35,099 bases of DNA, taken from Bacillus subtilis subsp. subtilis. GTDB taxonomy: Bacteria; Pseudomonadota; Gammaproteobacteria; Xanthomonadales; Xanthomonadaceae. Where the stretch lies: contig JAHREJ010000046.1 in the NCBI GenBank assembly GCA_021733645.1, forward strand, positions 1 through 35,099, written 5' to 3'. Of this stretch, positions 22,873 to 30,897 are shown piece after piece (within the stretch, counting starts at the first letter, position 1; every line of letters starts with the position of its first letter). Under the pieces are notes generated by a model that searched no databases, was not told where the DNA came from, and was given only the letters and a program-made list of their open reading frames with translations. Both the position numbers and the translations under genes were made by a program.

Positions 22873-22993
22873 CTGCCCAATGGGCAATGGCCCCCGCACC
22901 GTTGGCGCGCCCCCTTTAACCCAAAGGGGGCTTTCCCCCCAGGCGGTGGTCGGGGGCGATCTGCGGTCGGCACCTGCCGGGTTGACCGGCAGG
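22873..22993. other. cluster of hairpins between HNH and acyl-CoA dehydrogenase genes
   Basis: Three inverted repeats sit in the 215-bp spacer: TGCCCA/TGGGCA (22875-22887), a 9-bp stem GCCCCCTTT/AAAGGGGGC (22909-22931) and CCTGCCGG/CCGGCAGG (22973-22993). None has a T run on the minus strand, so factor-independent termination after the dehydrogenase gene is uncertain. Confidence 0.4.
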
Positions 22994-23030
22994 GTTGCTA
23001 CCGGCCGTGCCCGGTGGACCGGCGTGGCCC

Positions 23031-24824
23031 TCAGCCTTCGCCGAAATGCGCGTCCTGCATGGCCATCAGCGATTCGGCGCCGGCCTGGATCGCGGCGGCG
23101 TGGCCGAGGGTGCGCGGCAGCACGCGGGCGAAGTAGAAGCGCGCGGTCTCGCGCTTGGCCTGCCTGAAGGCCGCGCTCTGCGCGGAGGCATCGGCGGCGG
23201 CCACGCTGCGGGCCCACCAGTACGCCAGCACCACATAGCCGGAGTAGAACAGGTAATCGAAGCTGGCCGCGCCCAGTTCGTCCGGGTTGCCGGCCGCGCG
23301 CTGCAGGGTGGCCATCGTCAACTTGCCCCATTCGGCGGACTTGGCGCGCAGCGGGGCGATGAACTCGGCCAGCGCTTCGTTGCCTTCATTGGCCTGGGCG
23401 AACGCCTCGATCTCGGCCAGCATCAGCTTCAGCCCGGCACCCTGGCTGGAGGCGGTCTTGCGCCCGATCAGGTCCAGCGCCTGGATGCCGGTGGTGCCTT
23501 CATACAGCGTGGTGATGCGCGCATCGCGGGCCAGCTGTTCCATGCCGTGCTCGCGGATGTAGCCGTGGCCGCCGAAACACTGCAGGGCGTTGTAGGTGTT
23601 CTCGATGCCCCATTCGGTCTGGCAGGCCTTGGAGATCGGGGTGAGGAAGCTGACCAGGGTGTCGGCGCGCTCGCGCTCGCCGGCGTCTTCGGCGTGATGG
23701 GCCACATCCACCAGGGTGGCCGCATGCAGGGCCAGCAGGCGGCTGCCTTCAACCAGCGACTTGATGGTGAGCAGCATGCGCCGCACATCCGGGTGCACCA
23801 GGATCGGGTCGGCCGGTTTGTCGGGGAACTTGGCGCCGCTCAGCGAGCGCGACTGCAGACGCTCACGGGCGTACTTCAGGGCGTTCTGGTAAGCGCGCTC
23901 GGACAGGCCGATGCCCTGCAGGCCAACGCCAAGACGTGCCGTGTTCATCATGGTAAACATGGCCTGCAGGCCCTTGTGCGGCTGACCCACCAGGTAGCCT
24001 TCGGCGCCGTCGAAGTTCATCACGCAGGTGACCGAGCCCTTGATGCCCATCTTGTGTTCGATCGAGCCGCAGCGCAGTGCATTGCGCTCGCCGACCTTGC
24101 CATCGCGGTCGACCTTGAACTTGGGGGTGACAAACAGCGAAATGCCCTTGGCGCCGGCGGGGGCATCGGGCAGCTTGGCCAGCACCAGGTGCACGATGTT
24201 GTCGGTGAGGTCGTGCTCGCCGGCGGTGATGAAAATCTTGGTGCCGGTGATGGCGTAACTGCCATCGGCATTGGGCTCGGCCTTGGTCTTGAGCAGGCCC
24301 AGGTCGGTACCGCAATGCGGTTCGGTCAGGCACATGGTGCCGGTCCAGCGGCCCTCGATCAGCGGCTTGAGGAAGGCGTCCTGCTGCCAGGCTTCGCCGT
24401 GCTGCTTCAGCGCTTCGATGGCGCCGTGGGAGAGCAGCGGGAAGTTGCCCCAGGCCAGGTTGGCGGCGTTGATCATTTCGTTGAGCGGCACGCCCAGCGT
24501 ATGCGGCAGGCCTTGGCCGCCCAGTTCGGGGGCGGCGGTGAGGCCGGTCCAGCCGCCGTCGACGAACTGCGCGTAGGCCTGCTTGAAGCCGGGCGGGGTG
24601 GTGACCTCGCCGGTGGCCTGGTCGAGCACGCAGCCGATCTCGTCGCCCACGCTGTTCAGCGGTGCCAGCACGGTGGTGCTGAAACGGCCGGCCTCTTCGA
24701 GCACTGCGTCGACCACGTCGGCGGTGGCGTCGGCAAAGCCGAGGCGGGCGAACAGGGGTTCAACCTTGAGCACGTCATGCAGGGCGAAACGGATATCGGA
24801 AAGCGGGGCGGTGTAGCTGCTCAT
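23031..24824 (-). CDS. acyl-CoA dehydrogenase, DmdC/long form
   Basis: Such FAD enzymes make the first alpha,beta-desaturation of acyl-CoA in fatty-acid or methylmercaptopropionate breakdown. The 597-residue product is the long form, with an extra N-terminal segment (YTAPLSDIRFALHDVLKVE) and a C-terminal domain beyond the usual 380-residue core. Core motifs are present: TMCLTEPHCGTDLG, ITGTKIFITAGEHDLTDN, and the catalytic-Glu loop TTLYEGTTGIQALDLIGRK with Glu near residue 442. The acyl chain length cannot be read. The lipoprotein gene lies upstream with a 45-base gap in the same direction, so they may be cotranscribed. Confidence 0.94.
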   Translation of the reverse strand: MSSYTAPLSDIRFALHDVLKVEPLFARLGFADATADVVDAVLEEAGRFSTTVLAPLNSVGDEIGCVLDQATGEVTTPPGFKQAYAQFVDGGWTGLTAAPELGGQGLPHTLGVPLNEMINAANLAWGNFPLLSHGAIEALKQHGEAWQQDAFLKPLIEGRWTGTMCLTEPHCGTDLGLLKTKAEPNADGSYAITGTKIFITAGEHDLTDNIVHLVLAKLPDAPAGAKGISLFVTPKFKVDRDGKVGERNALRCGSIEHKMGIKGSVTCVMNFDGAEGYLVGQPHKGLQAMFTMMNTARLGVGLQGIGLSERAYQNALKYARERLQSRSLSGAKFPDKPADPILVHPDVRRMLLTIKSLVEGSRLLALHAATLVDVAHHAEDAGERERADTLVSFLTPISKACQTEWGIENTYNALQCFGGHGYIREHGMEQLARDARITTLYEGTTGIQALDLIGRKTASSQGAGLKLMLAEIEAFAQANEGNEALAEFIAPLRAKSAEWGKLTMATLQRAAGNPDELGAASFDYLFYSGYVVLAYWWARSVAAADASAQSAAFRQAKRETARFYFARVLPRTLGHAAAIQAGAESLMAMQDAHFGEG

Positions 24825-24869
24825 CGTCAGGTCTCGATCAGGTGCAAGGGGAGGCGGTGGATCCGCCGG

Positions 24870-25358
24870 TCAGCGCAGCACGCCGGGCAGGCCGGGGGCC
24901 TGGTTGAGGGTGCTGCGGCTGTCGACATCGAAGCTGCGCTGTTTCTTTTCCAGCGGGGTGGCGCTGACCGTGCCCTTGAGCGCGTAGGCGAGGGTGCGGT
25001 TGCCGGCAAGCGCATCGGCCACGACCAGGCGGGCGCTGGATGCAGGCTGCAGGCGCAGGGTGATGACATCGGCGGAGACGCCGCCGATGGACACGGCCGG
25101 CTTGGCGGTGAGGGTGCCGGCGTCTTCCTCGCCCACCGTGAGGGTCAGGCTGACGTCATCGAAGACCATGGGCATGGAGCTGAAGTTCTGCAGCCGCAGG
25201 GCGACATCCCAGCCGCCGTCGGCGCGCACGGTGAGCTGCTGCACGCTGGCGGCGGGGGGCGAGACGCGCTTGACCACGCCATTGCCGCAGGCGGCCAGGG
25301 CCAGGGTGGTGCCGGCCACGAGGGCGAGAAGCAGGATGGAACGGAAGCGGTGGTACAT
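24870..25358 (-). CDS. lipoprotein with LEA14/WHy-like domain
   Basis: The 162-residue product has a lipoprotein signal: LLALVAGTTLALAAC, with the lipobox LALAAC placing the lipidated Cys at residue 24. The mature part (LTVRADGGWDVALRLQNFSS, then MPMVFDDVSLTLTV) resembles the LEA_2/WHy beta-sandwich found in small exported lipoproteins, including the run of alternating hydrophobic residues. It would sit in the inner leaflet of the outer membrane or in the inner membrane; Gly/Asn follow the Cys, which does not suggest inner-membrane retention. Its promoter must lie in the repeat-rich region 25359-25890, close to the heptamer array (83-131 bases upstream of the ATG). Confidence 0.8.
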   Translation of the reverse strand: MYHRFRSILLLALVAGTTLALAACGNGVVKRVSPPAASVQQLTVRADGGWDVALRLQNFSSMPMVFDDVSLTLTVGEEDAGTLTAKPAVSIGGVSADVITLRLQPASSARLVVADALAGNRTLAYALKGTVSATPLEKKQRSFDVDSRSTLNQAPGLPGVLR

Positions 25359-25440
25359 GGGCGCAATCCTCGTGCGGGTGCTGCGTGGGCCGAAGCATAC
25401 TACGGCGTATGGTGGTTGTGCTGGGTTTGACTTTGGCTTT

Positions 25441-25489
25441 GGGCTTTGGGCTTTGGGCTTTGGGCTTTGGGCTTTGGGCTTTGGGCTTT
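25441..25489. repeat. seven tandem GGGCTTT heptamers
   Basis: Seven perfect units GGGCTTT run from 25441 to 25489, flanked by degenerate units (GGCTTT, AGGCTTT, GGGTG) from about 25435 to 25505. The array is intergenic and lies 83-131 bases before the lipoprotein start codon and 402 bases before the TonB receptor gene. Arrays of this size can change length by slippage. Confidence 0.9.
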
Positions 25490-25519
25490 GGCTTTAGGCT
25501 TTGGGTGAAGGGTAGTGGG

Positions 25520-25745
25520 TGTGGGGTAGTTTTTTTTGTTTCGAGGCCAGGGCCGAAGCTGGAGCCAGAGCGGCGGCAAGATGGTGGGGTGGGCAGGCGT
25601 GGGTGGGTTGGCGGGACTTGCAGCGTGTCCCGCACACCCGCACACCCACACCCCCCGGCCCAGCCCAGCGCAATACGCACGCCACGGCTCTGGCTTTGGC
25701 TTGGGCTCTTAAGAGCTTTTCAAGCCTCGAAAAAAACCCACCCAC
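25520..25745. repeat. large imperfect inverted repeat upstream of the TonB receptor
   Basis: Three blocks face each other around a centre near 25622. GTTTCGAGGC (left, 538-547 in the 25 kb block) matches GCCTCGAAAA on the right (25724-25733). AGCCAGAGCGGC (25563-25574) matches the reverse of GGCTCTGGCT (25686-25695). CGGGAC (25612-25617) pairs with GTCCCG (25627-25632) at the centre. G-rich (left) and C-rich (right) stretches fill the rest. A 12-bp palindrome GCTCTTAAGAGC lies at 25705-25716. The remainder of the 532-bp gap shows no gene. Confidence 0.65.
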
Positions 25746-25890
25746 CCACCCCAACCCCGTAAAGTCAGAAAAGAACAACAGCGCGACCAAACACCAGGTC
25801 CAATGGCGGAACACGCACGCCAGCGCATCTGGATTGTTCAGGGGGGTACGAAACATCGCCGCTCATGTTCACTTTCACGGGGAAGTATCC

Positions 25891-28800
25891 ATGCGTTCGT
25901 ACAAGTTGCAGCCGTTGGCCCGCGCAATCCGCGGAGGCTTGATGGTGTCGGTGCTGGGCATGGTCACGCCCGCGCTGGCCCAGCAGGCCAGTTTCGATAT
26001 CGCCGGGGGGCGGATCGAAGAAGCATTGCCCGAGTTTGCCCGCCAGGCCGGGATCCAGATCATCAGCCCCGCCGCCGGCGAGGCTGGCGTGGCCGTACCG
26101 GCCCTCAAAGGCCAGATGGACGCCCGCCAGGCACTGGCGCAACTGCTGGCCGGGACCGGGCTCAGTGTCGCCTCCGATGATGGCCGTACCATTACACTGC
26201 GCGCCAATCGCCCCCTGCTGGCCTCGTTGGGCAGCAACGCACTGCTGGCCGCCCAGTCCTCGGCCACCGCCGTTGCCCCCGAAGCAGCGCCGGCCGAACC
26301 GGCCCGCGATGCGCCGGTCACGCTCGACTCGGTCACCGTGGTCGGCACCCAGATCAAGGGCGCCAGGACTGCCGCGCTGCTGCCGGTGGCCACCCTGCAG
26401 GCCGAACAGATCGAAGCGACCGGCGCGGTGTCCGGCGACGAGCTGTACCGCTCCATCCCGCAGATGGGCGATGTTTCCTTCAGCGGCACCAACGGCGGCA
26501 ACAGCTCCAACTATGCCCGCGGCGACATCGCCTCGGTCAACCTGCGCGGGCTTGGCGTGGGCAACACCCTGCTGCTGATCAACGGCCGCCGCACCGTGGT
26601 GCATCCCACCAGCCAGGCCGATGGCAACCTGGTGCCAGTGCTGACCTACAACGCCAACACCGTGCCGGTGGCCAACCTGCGCCGCGTGGAAGTGCTGCTT
26701 GACGGTGCTGCGGCCATCTACGGCACCGACGCGGTCGCCGGCGTGGTCAACAACGTGCTGCGCGACGATGTCGACGGCGGCACCATCAGCGTGCAGCGTG
26801 GCATCGGTGAAGGCACCCACCTGCGCGACCTGGGCATCAACGGCCTGGTTGGCAAGAACTCGGCCGACCTGCGCAGCAATGTCACCCTGGCCTTCAACTA
26901 CTACACCACCACTGGCCTGAATTCGCTGGACCAGGACTGGACCCGCAGTGCCGACCGCGCGCCGGATTTCGTCGGCACCGCCTTCGAAGGCCTCAGTGGC
27001 ACCGACAACCGCAACAGCAACAGCCCGTGGGGCAACTTCACCGCGATCGGCCCGCGCGTGCGCCAGGGCACCACCTTCCTGACCACCGCCGCCGGCGCCT
27101 TCCACGTGCAACCCGGCACCAACGAAGGCTGCAATGCCACCATCGCCGACGGCCTGTGCGTGCAATCCGGCAGCAAGGCCACCGCCGGGGCCGACCGCAA
27201 CCTGCTGGACAACCAGCAGGCGCAGTTTCCGCTGTCGATCACCCCCGACGTGCACCGCGTGAATCTGTTCCTGACCGGCAAGCACGACTTCGACAACGGC
27301 ATCACCGCCTTCGGCGAAGCCGGCTGGTACCAGTCCAAGGCGCGCAGCCTGCAGTCCGGTGTGAACACCATTGCCGCGCTGCCGATGACCGTGGCCGCCA
27401 GCAACTACTGGAATCCCTTTGGTGCGGCCCGCCTGCCCGACGGCAGCGTCAACCCCAACCGCCTGGCCAATCTCAACGTGGCCGCCGGCGGAATGCCGGT
27501 CAGCATCAGCAGCTACCGCTTCGAGCGCCCCACCCAGATCGACGTCAAGAACACCCAGGTGCGCGCGCTGGCCGGCCTGCGCGGTTTCCATTTCGGCTTC
27601 GACTGGGAAACCGCCGCGCTGTACTCCAAGGCCAAGGTGATCGACACCCAGGATGCGGTCAGCATGACGCTGTTCCAGCAGGCGTTGGCTGATTCCACCA
27701 GCGCGGCCTACAACCCGTTCTGTGGCGGCTGCAATGACTTCAGCAAGCTCGACCGGTTCTTCTACAAGGCCAGCCGCAGAAGTGAAACCGAGCTGTACCT
27801 GTGGGACATCAAGGCATCCCGCCCGGATCTGTTCCGCACCTGGGCCGGCGACGTCGGCATGGCCACCGGGCTGGAGGTGCGCCGGGAAACCCAGCGCGAT
27901 GACCGCGATGCGCGCGTGGATGGCAGCATCACCTACACCGACAGCATCACCGGCGTCCGCTATCCCAGCGACATGTACGGGGTCAGCCCGACGCCGGACA
28001 CCGAAGGGGCGCGCACGGTTGCCGGCCTGTTCGCCGAGTTCTCCGTGCCACTGGTGTCGCGCGAAATGGCCATCCCGCTGGTGCGCGCGCTGGACCTGCA
28101 GGTGGCCGGGCGCGCCGAGCATTACAGCGATTTCGGCAACGTCACCAAACCCAAGCTGGCCCTGGGCTGGACCGTGATGGATGGGCTGACCGTGCGCGCC
28201 TCATGGGCCAAGGGCTTCCGCGCGCCCAATCTGGAGCAGGTCAACGCGACGGTGGTCAGCCGCTCCAATACCCGTACCGACTTCATCCAGTGCGAGGCCG
28301 ACGTGCGCTCTGGTGCGCTGGCGTCGATCAACGCCTGTGGCACCACCTACCGCTCCTCCACTACCGCACGGCGCTCGGGCAATCCAGATCTCAAGCCGGA
28401 AACCTCGACCAACACCAGCGCCGGCATCGTGTTCCAGCCGCAGTTCATTCCCGAGCAGTACGGCCGCTTCACCTTCGCGGTGGATTACTACAAGTACGCC
28501 CAGGAAGGCATCATCGGGCTGTTCGGTGAAGGCAACGGGCTGATCCTGGATTACCTGCTGCGCCAGCAGGGCAGCAGCAACCCCAACGTGGTACGGGCCG
28601 CGCCTACGGCCGATGACATCGCGCGCTTTGCCGGCACCGGCCTGGATGCGGCGGGCAAGGTGCTGTATGTCACCGACCAGTACGTCAACATGCAGCCGCA
28701 GACGGTGCGCGGGGTGGACTACAGCCTGGCCTGGAATTCGCCGGAAACGCGCGTGGGGCGCTTCGATGTCGGCATCACCGGCACCCGCCTGATCGAGTTC

Positions 28801-29244
28801 TACCGCGACCGTTCGCCGGCCTTGCAGGCCCTGGAAGACGCCAAGGCCACTGGCCTGGTGGATCCGTCCATTGCCATCACCGGCGGTGGCGACCTCATCG
28901 GCGATGGCGGCAATCCGCAATGGAAGTGGAGCGGCAACCTGACCTGGCGCTACCAGAACCTCAGCATCGGGGCGAGCGCGCGCTATGCCAGCAGCTACCA
29001 CGAGACCAGCCTGACCCTGGCCGACGGCACACCGTGGACGGTGAAGTCGCAGACGCTGGCCAATGCCTTCGTCAAATACGATTTCAACCGCGAAGGAGTG
29101 TTCAACGGCGTGTCGGTCAAAGTGGGGGCCAACAACCTGGCCGACAAGCGCCCGCCGGTCTCCGATGACAGTTATGGTTATTCCTCGGCGGTGTACCAGG
29201 CGTATCCGCGCTACTGGTATGCCAGCGTGACCAAGGCATTCTGA
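25891..29244 (+). CDS. TonB-dependent receptor with N-terminal STN signalling domain
   Basis: The 1117-residue outer-membrane receptor imports a substrate with TonB energy and can also signal. The signal peptide covers residues 1-30 (ending ALA); residues 31-107 (ASFDIAGGRIEEALPEFARQ, then LLAGTGLSVASDDGRTITLR) form a secretin/TonB short N-terminal domain, as in FecA. A TonB-box-like LDSVTVVG follows at 145-152, then the plug (SVNLRGLGVGNTLLLINGRR, TDAVAGVVNNVL) and a 22-strand-type barrel with the last residues YPRYWYASVTKAF. GGGGAAG precedes the ATG. The sigma and anti-sigma genes follow directly, so the STN domain is expected to relay ligand binding to the anti-sigma factor. Confidence 0.95.
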   Translation: MRSYKLQPLARAIRGGLMVSVLGMVTPALAQQASFDIAGGRIEEALPEFARQAGIQIISPAAGEAGVAVPALKGQMDARQALAQLLAGTGLSVASDDGRTITLRANRPLLASLGSNALLAAQSSATAVAPEAAPAEPARDAPVTLDSVTVVGTQIKGARTAALLPVATLQAEQIEATGAVSGDELYRSIPQMGDVSFSGTNGGNSSNYARGDIASVNLRGLGVGNTLLLINGRRTVVHPTSQADGNLVPVLTYNANTVPVANLRRVEVLLDGAAAIYGTDAVAGVVNNVLRDDVDGGTISVQRGIGEGTHLRDLGINGLVGKNSADLRSNVTLAFNYYTTTGLNSLDQDWTRSADRAPDFVGTAFEGLSGTDNRNSNSPWGNFTAIGPRVRQGTTFLTTAAGAFHVQPGTNEGCNATIADGLCVQSGSKATAGADRNLLDNQQAQFPLSITPDVHRVNLFLTGKHDFDNGITAFGEAGWYQSKARSLQSGVNTIAALPMTVAASNYWNPFGAARLPDGSVNPNRLANLNVAAGGMPVSISSYRFERPTQIDVKNTQVRALAGLRGFHFGFDWETAALYSKAKVIDTQDAVSMTLFQQALADSTSAAYNPFCGGCNDFSKLDRFFYKASRRSETELYLWDIKASRPDLFRTWAGDVGMATGLEVRRETQRDDRDARVDGSITYTDSITGVRYPSDMYGVSPTPDTEGARTVAGLFAEFSVPLVSREMAIPLVRALDLQVAGRAEHYSDFGNVTKPKLALGWTVMDGLTVRASWAKGFRAPNLEQVNATVVSRSNTRTDFIQCEADVRSGALASINACGTTYRSSTTARRSGNPDLKPETSTNTSAGIVFQPQFIPEQYGRFTFAVDYYKYAQEGIIGLFGEGNGLILDYLLRQQGSSNPNVVRAAPTADDIARFAGTGLDAAGKVLYVTDQYVNMQPQTVRGVDYSLAWNSPETRVGRFDVGITGTRLIEFYRDRSPALQALEDAKATGLVDPSIAITGGGDLIGDGGNPQWKWSGNLTWRYQNLSIGASARYASSYHETSLTLADGTPWTVKSQTLANAFVKYDFNREGVFNGVSVKVGANNLADKRPPVSDDSYGYSSAVYQAYPRYWYASVTKAF

Positions 29245-29262
29245 CCGGCAGTTCTCTTCCAC

Positions 29263-29288
29263 CGGTGCCCGGCACGGGCCGGGCACCG
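29263..29288 (+). other. 11-bp stem-loop between receptor and sigma-factor genes
   Basis: CGGTGCCCGGC (29263-29273) and GCCGGGCACCG (29278-29288) pair perfectly around a 4-base loop ACGG. There is no T run, so it is not a classic terminator. It ends 5 bases before the Shine-Dalgarno AGGAG of the sigma gene, so it could lower sigma translation or stabilise the receptor mRNA. Confidence 0.75.
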
Positions 29289-29302
29289 CAGCAGGAGTTT
29301 CG

Positions 29303-29887
29303 ATGGGCGCAAGATTGGCAGCAGAACGGGCGTTGTGGCTGGCCGAGCATGTCCTGCCGTTTGAGCAGGGCCTGCGCGATTGGCTGCGCAGGCGCATGGC
29401 GCAGGCCCAGGACGTGGACGATGTGATCCAGGAAACCTACGCGATCCTGGCCGCGTTGGCCGACGTGTCGCATGTGCGGCAGCCGCGCGCCTACGTGTAC
29501 CAGGTGGCACAGTCGGTGGTGCTGCAGCAGCTGCGTCGTGCCCAGGTGGTCTCGATTGAAATGGTGGCCGAGTTCGATCGGCTGCCGGTCAGTGGTGAGG
29601 AAGCCTCACCGGAACGGCTGGCGTCTTCGCGCCAGGAACTCAACAAGGTCACCGCGTTGATTGCGCAGTTGCCGGCCAAGTGCCGGCAGGCGTTCGTGCT
29701 GCGGCGGGTGGAGGGTTTTTCGCAGCGGGAAATCGCCGAACGCATGCAGATCAGCGAGAACACGGTGGAAAAGCACGTATGCAAGGGTATTCGGTTGTTG
29801 ATGGAGTCGATGAAACAGGATGCAGGCAATGCAGGGTCCACAGGGAAACCGGACAACACGGGGGCAGTCCATGCACGGCGCCGTTGA
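29303..29887 (+). CDS. ECF sigma factor (FecI-type)
   Basis: The 194-residue sigma-70 family protein has region 2 (about residues 20-80; DVDDVIQETYAILAAL, then RAYVYQVAQSVVLQQLRR) and region 4 (about residues 113-165; LPAKCRQAFVLRRVEGFSQR, then EIAERMQISENTVEKHVCKG), with no regions 1 and 3, as is usual for ECF sigma factors. It would direct RNA polymerase to the receptor operon when released by FecR. AGGAG lies upstream of the ATG. The FecR gene overlaps its end by 17 bases. The candidate target promoter is upstream of the receptor but could not be pinned. Confidence 0.94.
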   Translation: MGARLAAERALWLAEHVLPFEQGLRDWLRRRMAQAQDVDDVIQETYAILAALADVSHVRQPRAYVYQVAQSVVLQQLRRAQVVSIEMVAEFDRLPVSGEEASPERLASSRQELNKVTALIAQLPAKCRQAFVLRRVEGFSQREIAERMQISENTVEKHVCKGIRLLMESMKQDAGNAGSTGKPDNTGAVHARRR

Positions 29888-30884
29888 GAACCCCATTGAC
29901 GATGAAGCCGCACGCTGGGTAGCACGCGAGGATCGCGGCGCGCTTGCGCCGGAGGAAACGCGTGAGCGTGACTGCTGGCTGGACGCGGACCGCCGCCATT
30001 TCGGGGCGTATGCGCGTGCCCATGCGGTGTATGCCCGCAGCGGGCGTGCGCGGGCGCTGGGCAGCGCAGATCGTCTTCCCGGCGCGAAGCCGGCGGCCGG
30101 CCGGCAACCGCGCCTGCAATGGGCAATGGGGTTGGCCGCAACGCTGTGCGTGCTGGCACTGGGCGTGCACGAGCACACCGATGCCGGCGACTACCACCTC
30201 ACCCGCAAGGGCGAAATCCTGCGCGTGCCGCTGGCCGATGGCTCGGCGGTGACGCTGGATTCGGGCGCGGCGGTGCGCGTGCAGTACACCGCCAAGCGCC
30301 GCCAGATCACCCTGCTGCGCGGCGAGGCCTTGTTCGATGTGGCCAAGAACCGTGCGCGCCCGTTCGTGGTGGTGGCACGCGATACCGCGGTGACCGCGGT
30401 GGGGACCAGTTTTTCGGTCAGCCTCAATGAGCAGCGCACCCGTGGCGTTGAAGTACTGGTGCGCGAGGGCATCGTGGATGTGGCCACCGCCAACGCCAAC
30501 GCCAGCGTCGTGATCGCACCGACCCGGCTGCAGGCCAATCACCGCGCGCTGGCCAATCGCAACCACGGCATCCGCATCGAGAATGTTGGCCATGATGACC
30601 TCGACCAGCAGCTGGCCTGGCGCGAGGGGATGCTGTCGTTCAATGGCGATACCTTGTCGGTGGCGGCGGCACAGTTCCTGCGCTACAGCGACGTGCGCAT
30701 CATGATCGACGATCCGCTGGTGGGCAGCCGCCGCATCGTCGGCCTCTACTCGGCCAACGACCCCCTGGGCTTTGCGCGCAGCGTCGCGCTCAGTCTGGGC
30801 CTGGAGGTGGAGCAGCAGGGCAACGATGTCTGGCTGCGGACACCGCACAACGCCTTCCACAGCGCGCCGCGCTCACTGCAATGA
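29871..30884 (+). CDS. FecR-type anti-sigma factor
   Basis: The 337-residue transmembrane anti-sigma protein has an N-terminal cytoplasmic DUF4880 segment (IDDEAARWVAREDRGALAPEE), one transmembrane helix (AMGLAATLCVLALGVHEH, near residues 85-102), a periplasmic FecR domain (GEILRVPLADGSAVTLDSGA, ITLLRGEALFDVAKN, VTAVGTSFSV) and a C-terminal DUF4974/STN-like part (QLAWREGMLSFNGDTLSVAA) that would meet the receptor STN domain. The start at 29871 follows a GGGGGCAG run; a longer read from 29820 is possible. It overlaps the sigma gene, and its stop is 13 bases before the amidohydrolase gene. Confidence 0.93.
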   Translation: MHGAVENPIDDEAARWVAREDRGALAPEETRERDCWLDADRRHFGAYARAHAVYARSGRARALGSADRLPGAKPAAGRQPRLQWAMGLAATLCVLALGVHEHTDAGDYHLTRKGEILRVPLADGSAVTLDSGAAVRVQYTAKRRQITLLRGEALFDVAKNRARPFVVVARDTAVTAVGTSFSVSLNEQRTRGVEVLVREGIVDVATANANASVVIAPTRLQANHRALANRNHGIRIENVGHDDLDQQLAWREGMLSFNGDTLSVAAAQFLRYSDVRIMIDDPLVGSRRIVGLYSANDPLGFARSVALSLGLEVEQQGNDVWLRTPHNAFHSAPRSLQ

Positions 30885-30897
30885 ACCGGGAAGCCCC

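Noticed and set aside
22995..25430. An 811-codon plus-strand frame opposite the acyl-CoA dehydrogenase and lipoprotein genes
   Set aside because: It spans two real genes and their spacer, and its end runs into the heptamer array; it is an antisense artefact of high GC.
25435..25505. Heptamer array considered as a CRISPR array
   Set aside because: Units are contiguous with no spacers and far too short for CRISPR repeats.
25765..28122. A 785-codon minus-strand frame opposite the TonB receptor
   Set aside because: It mirrors the receptor gene; no motif or start context supports it.
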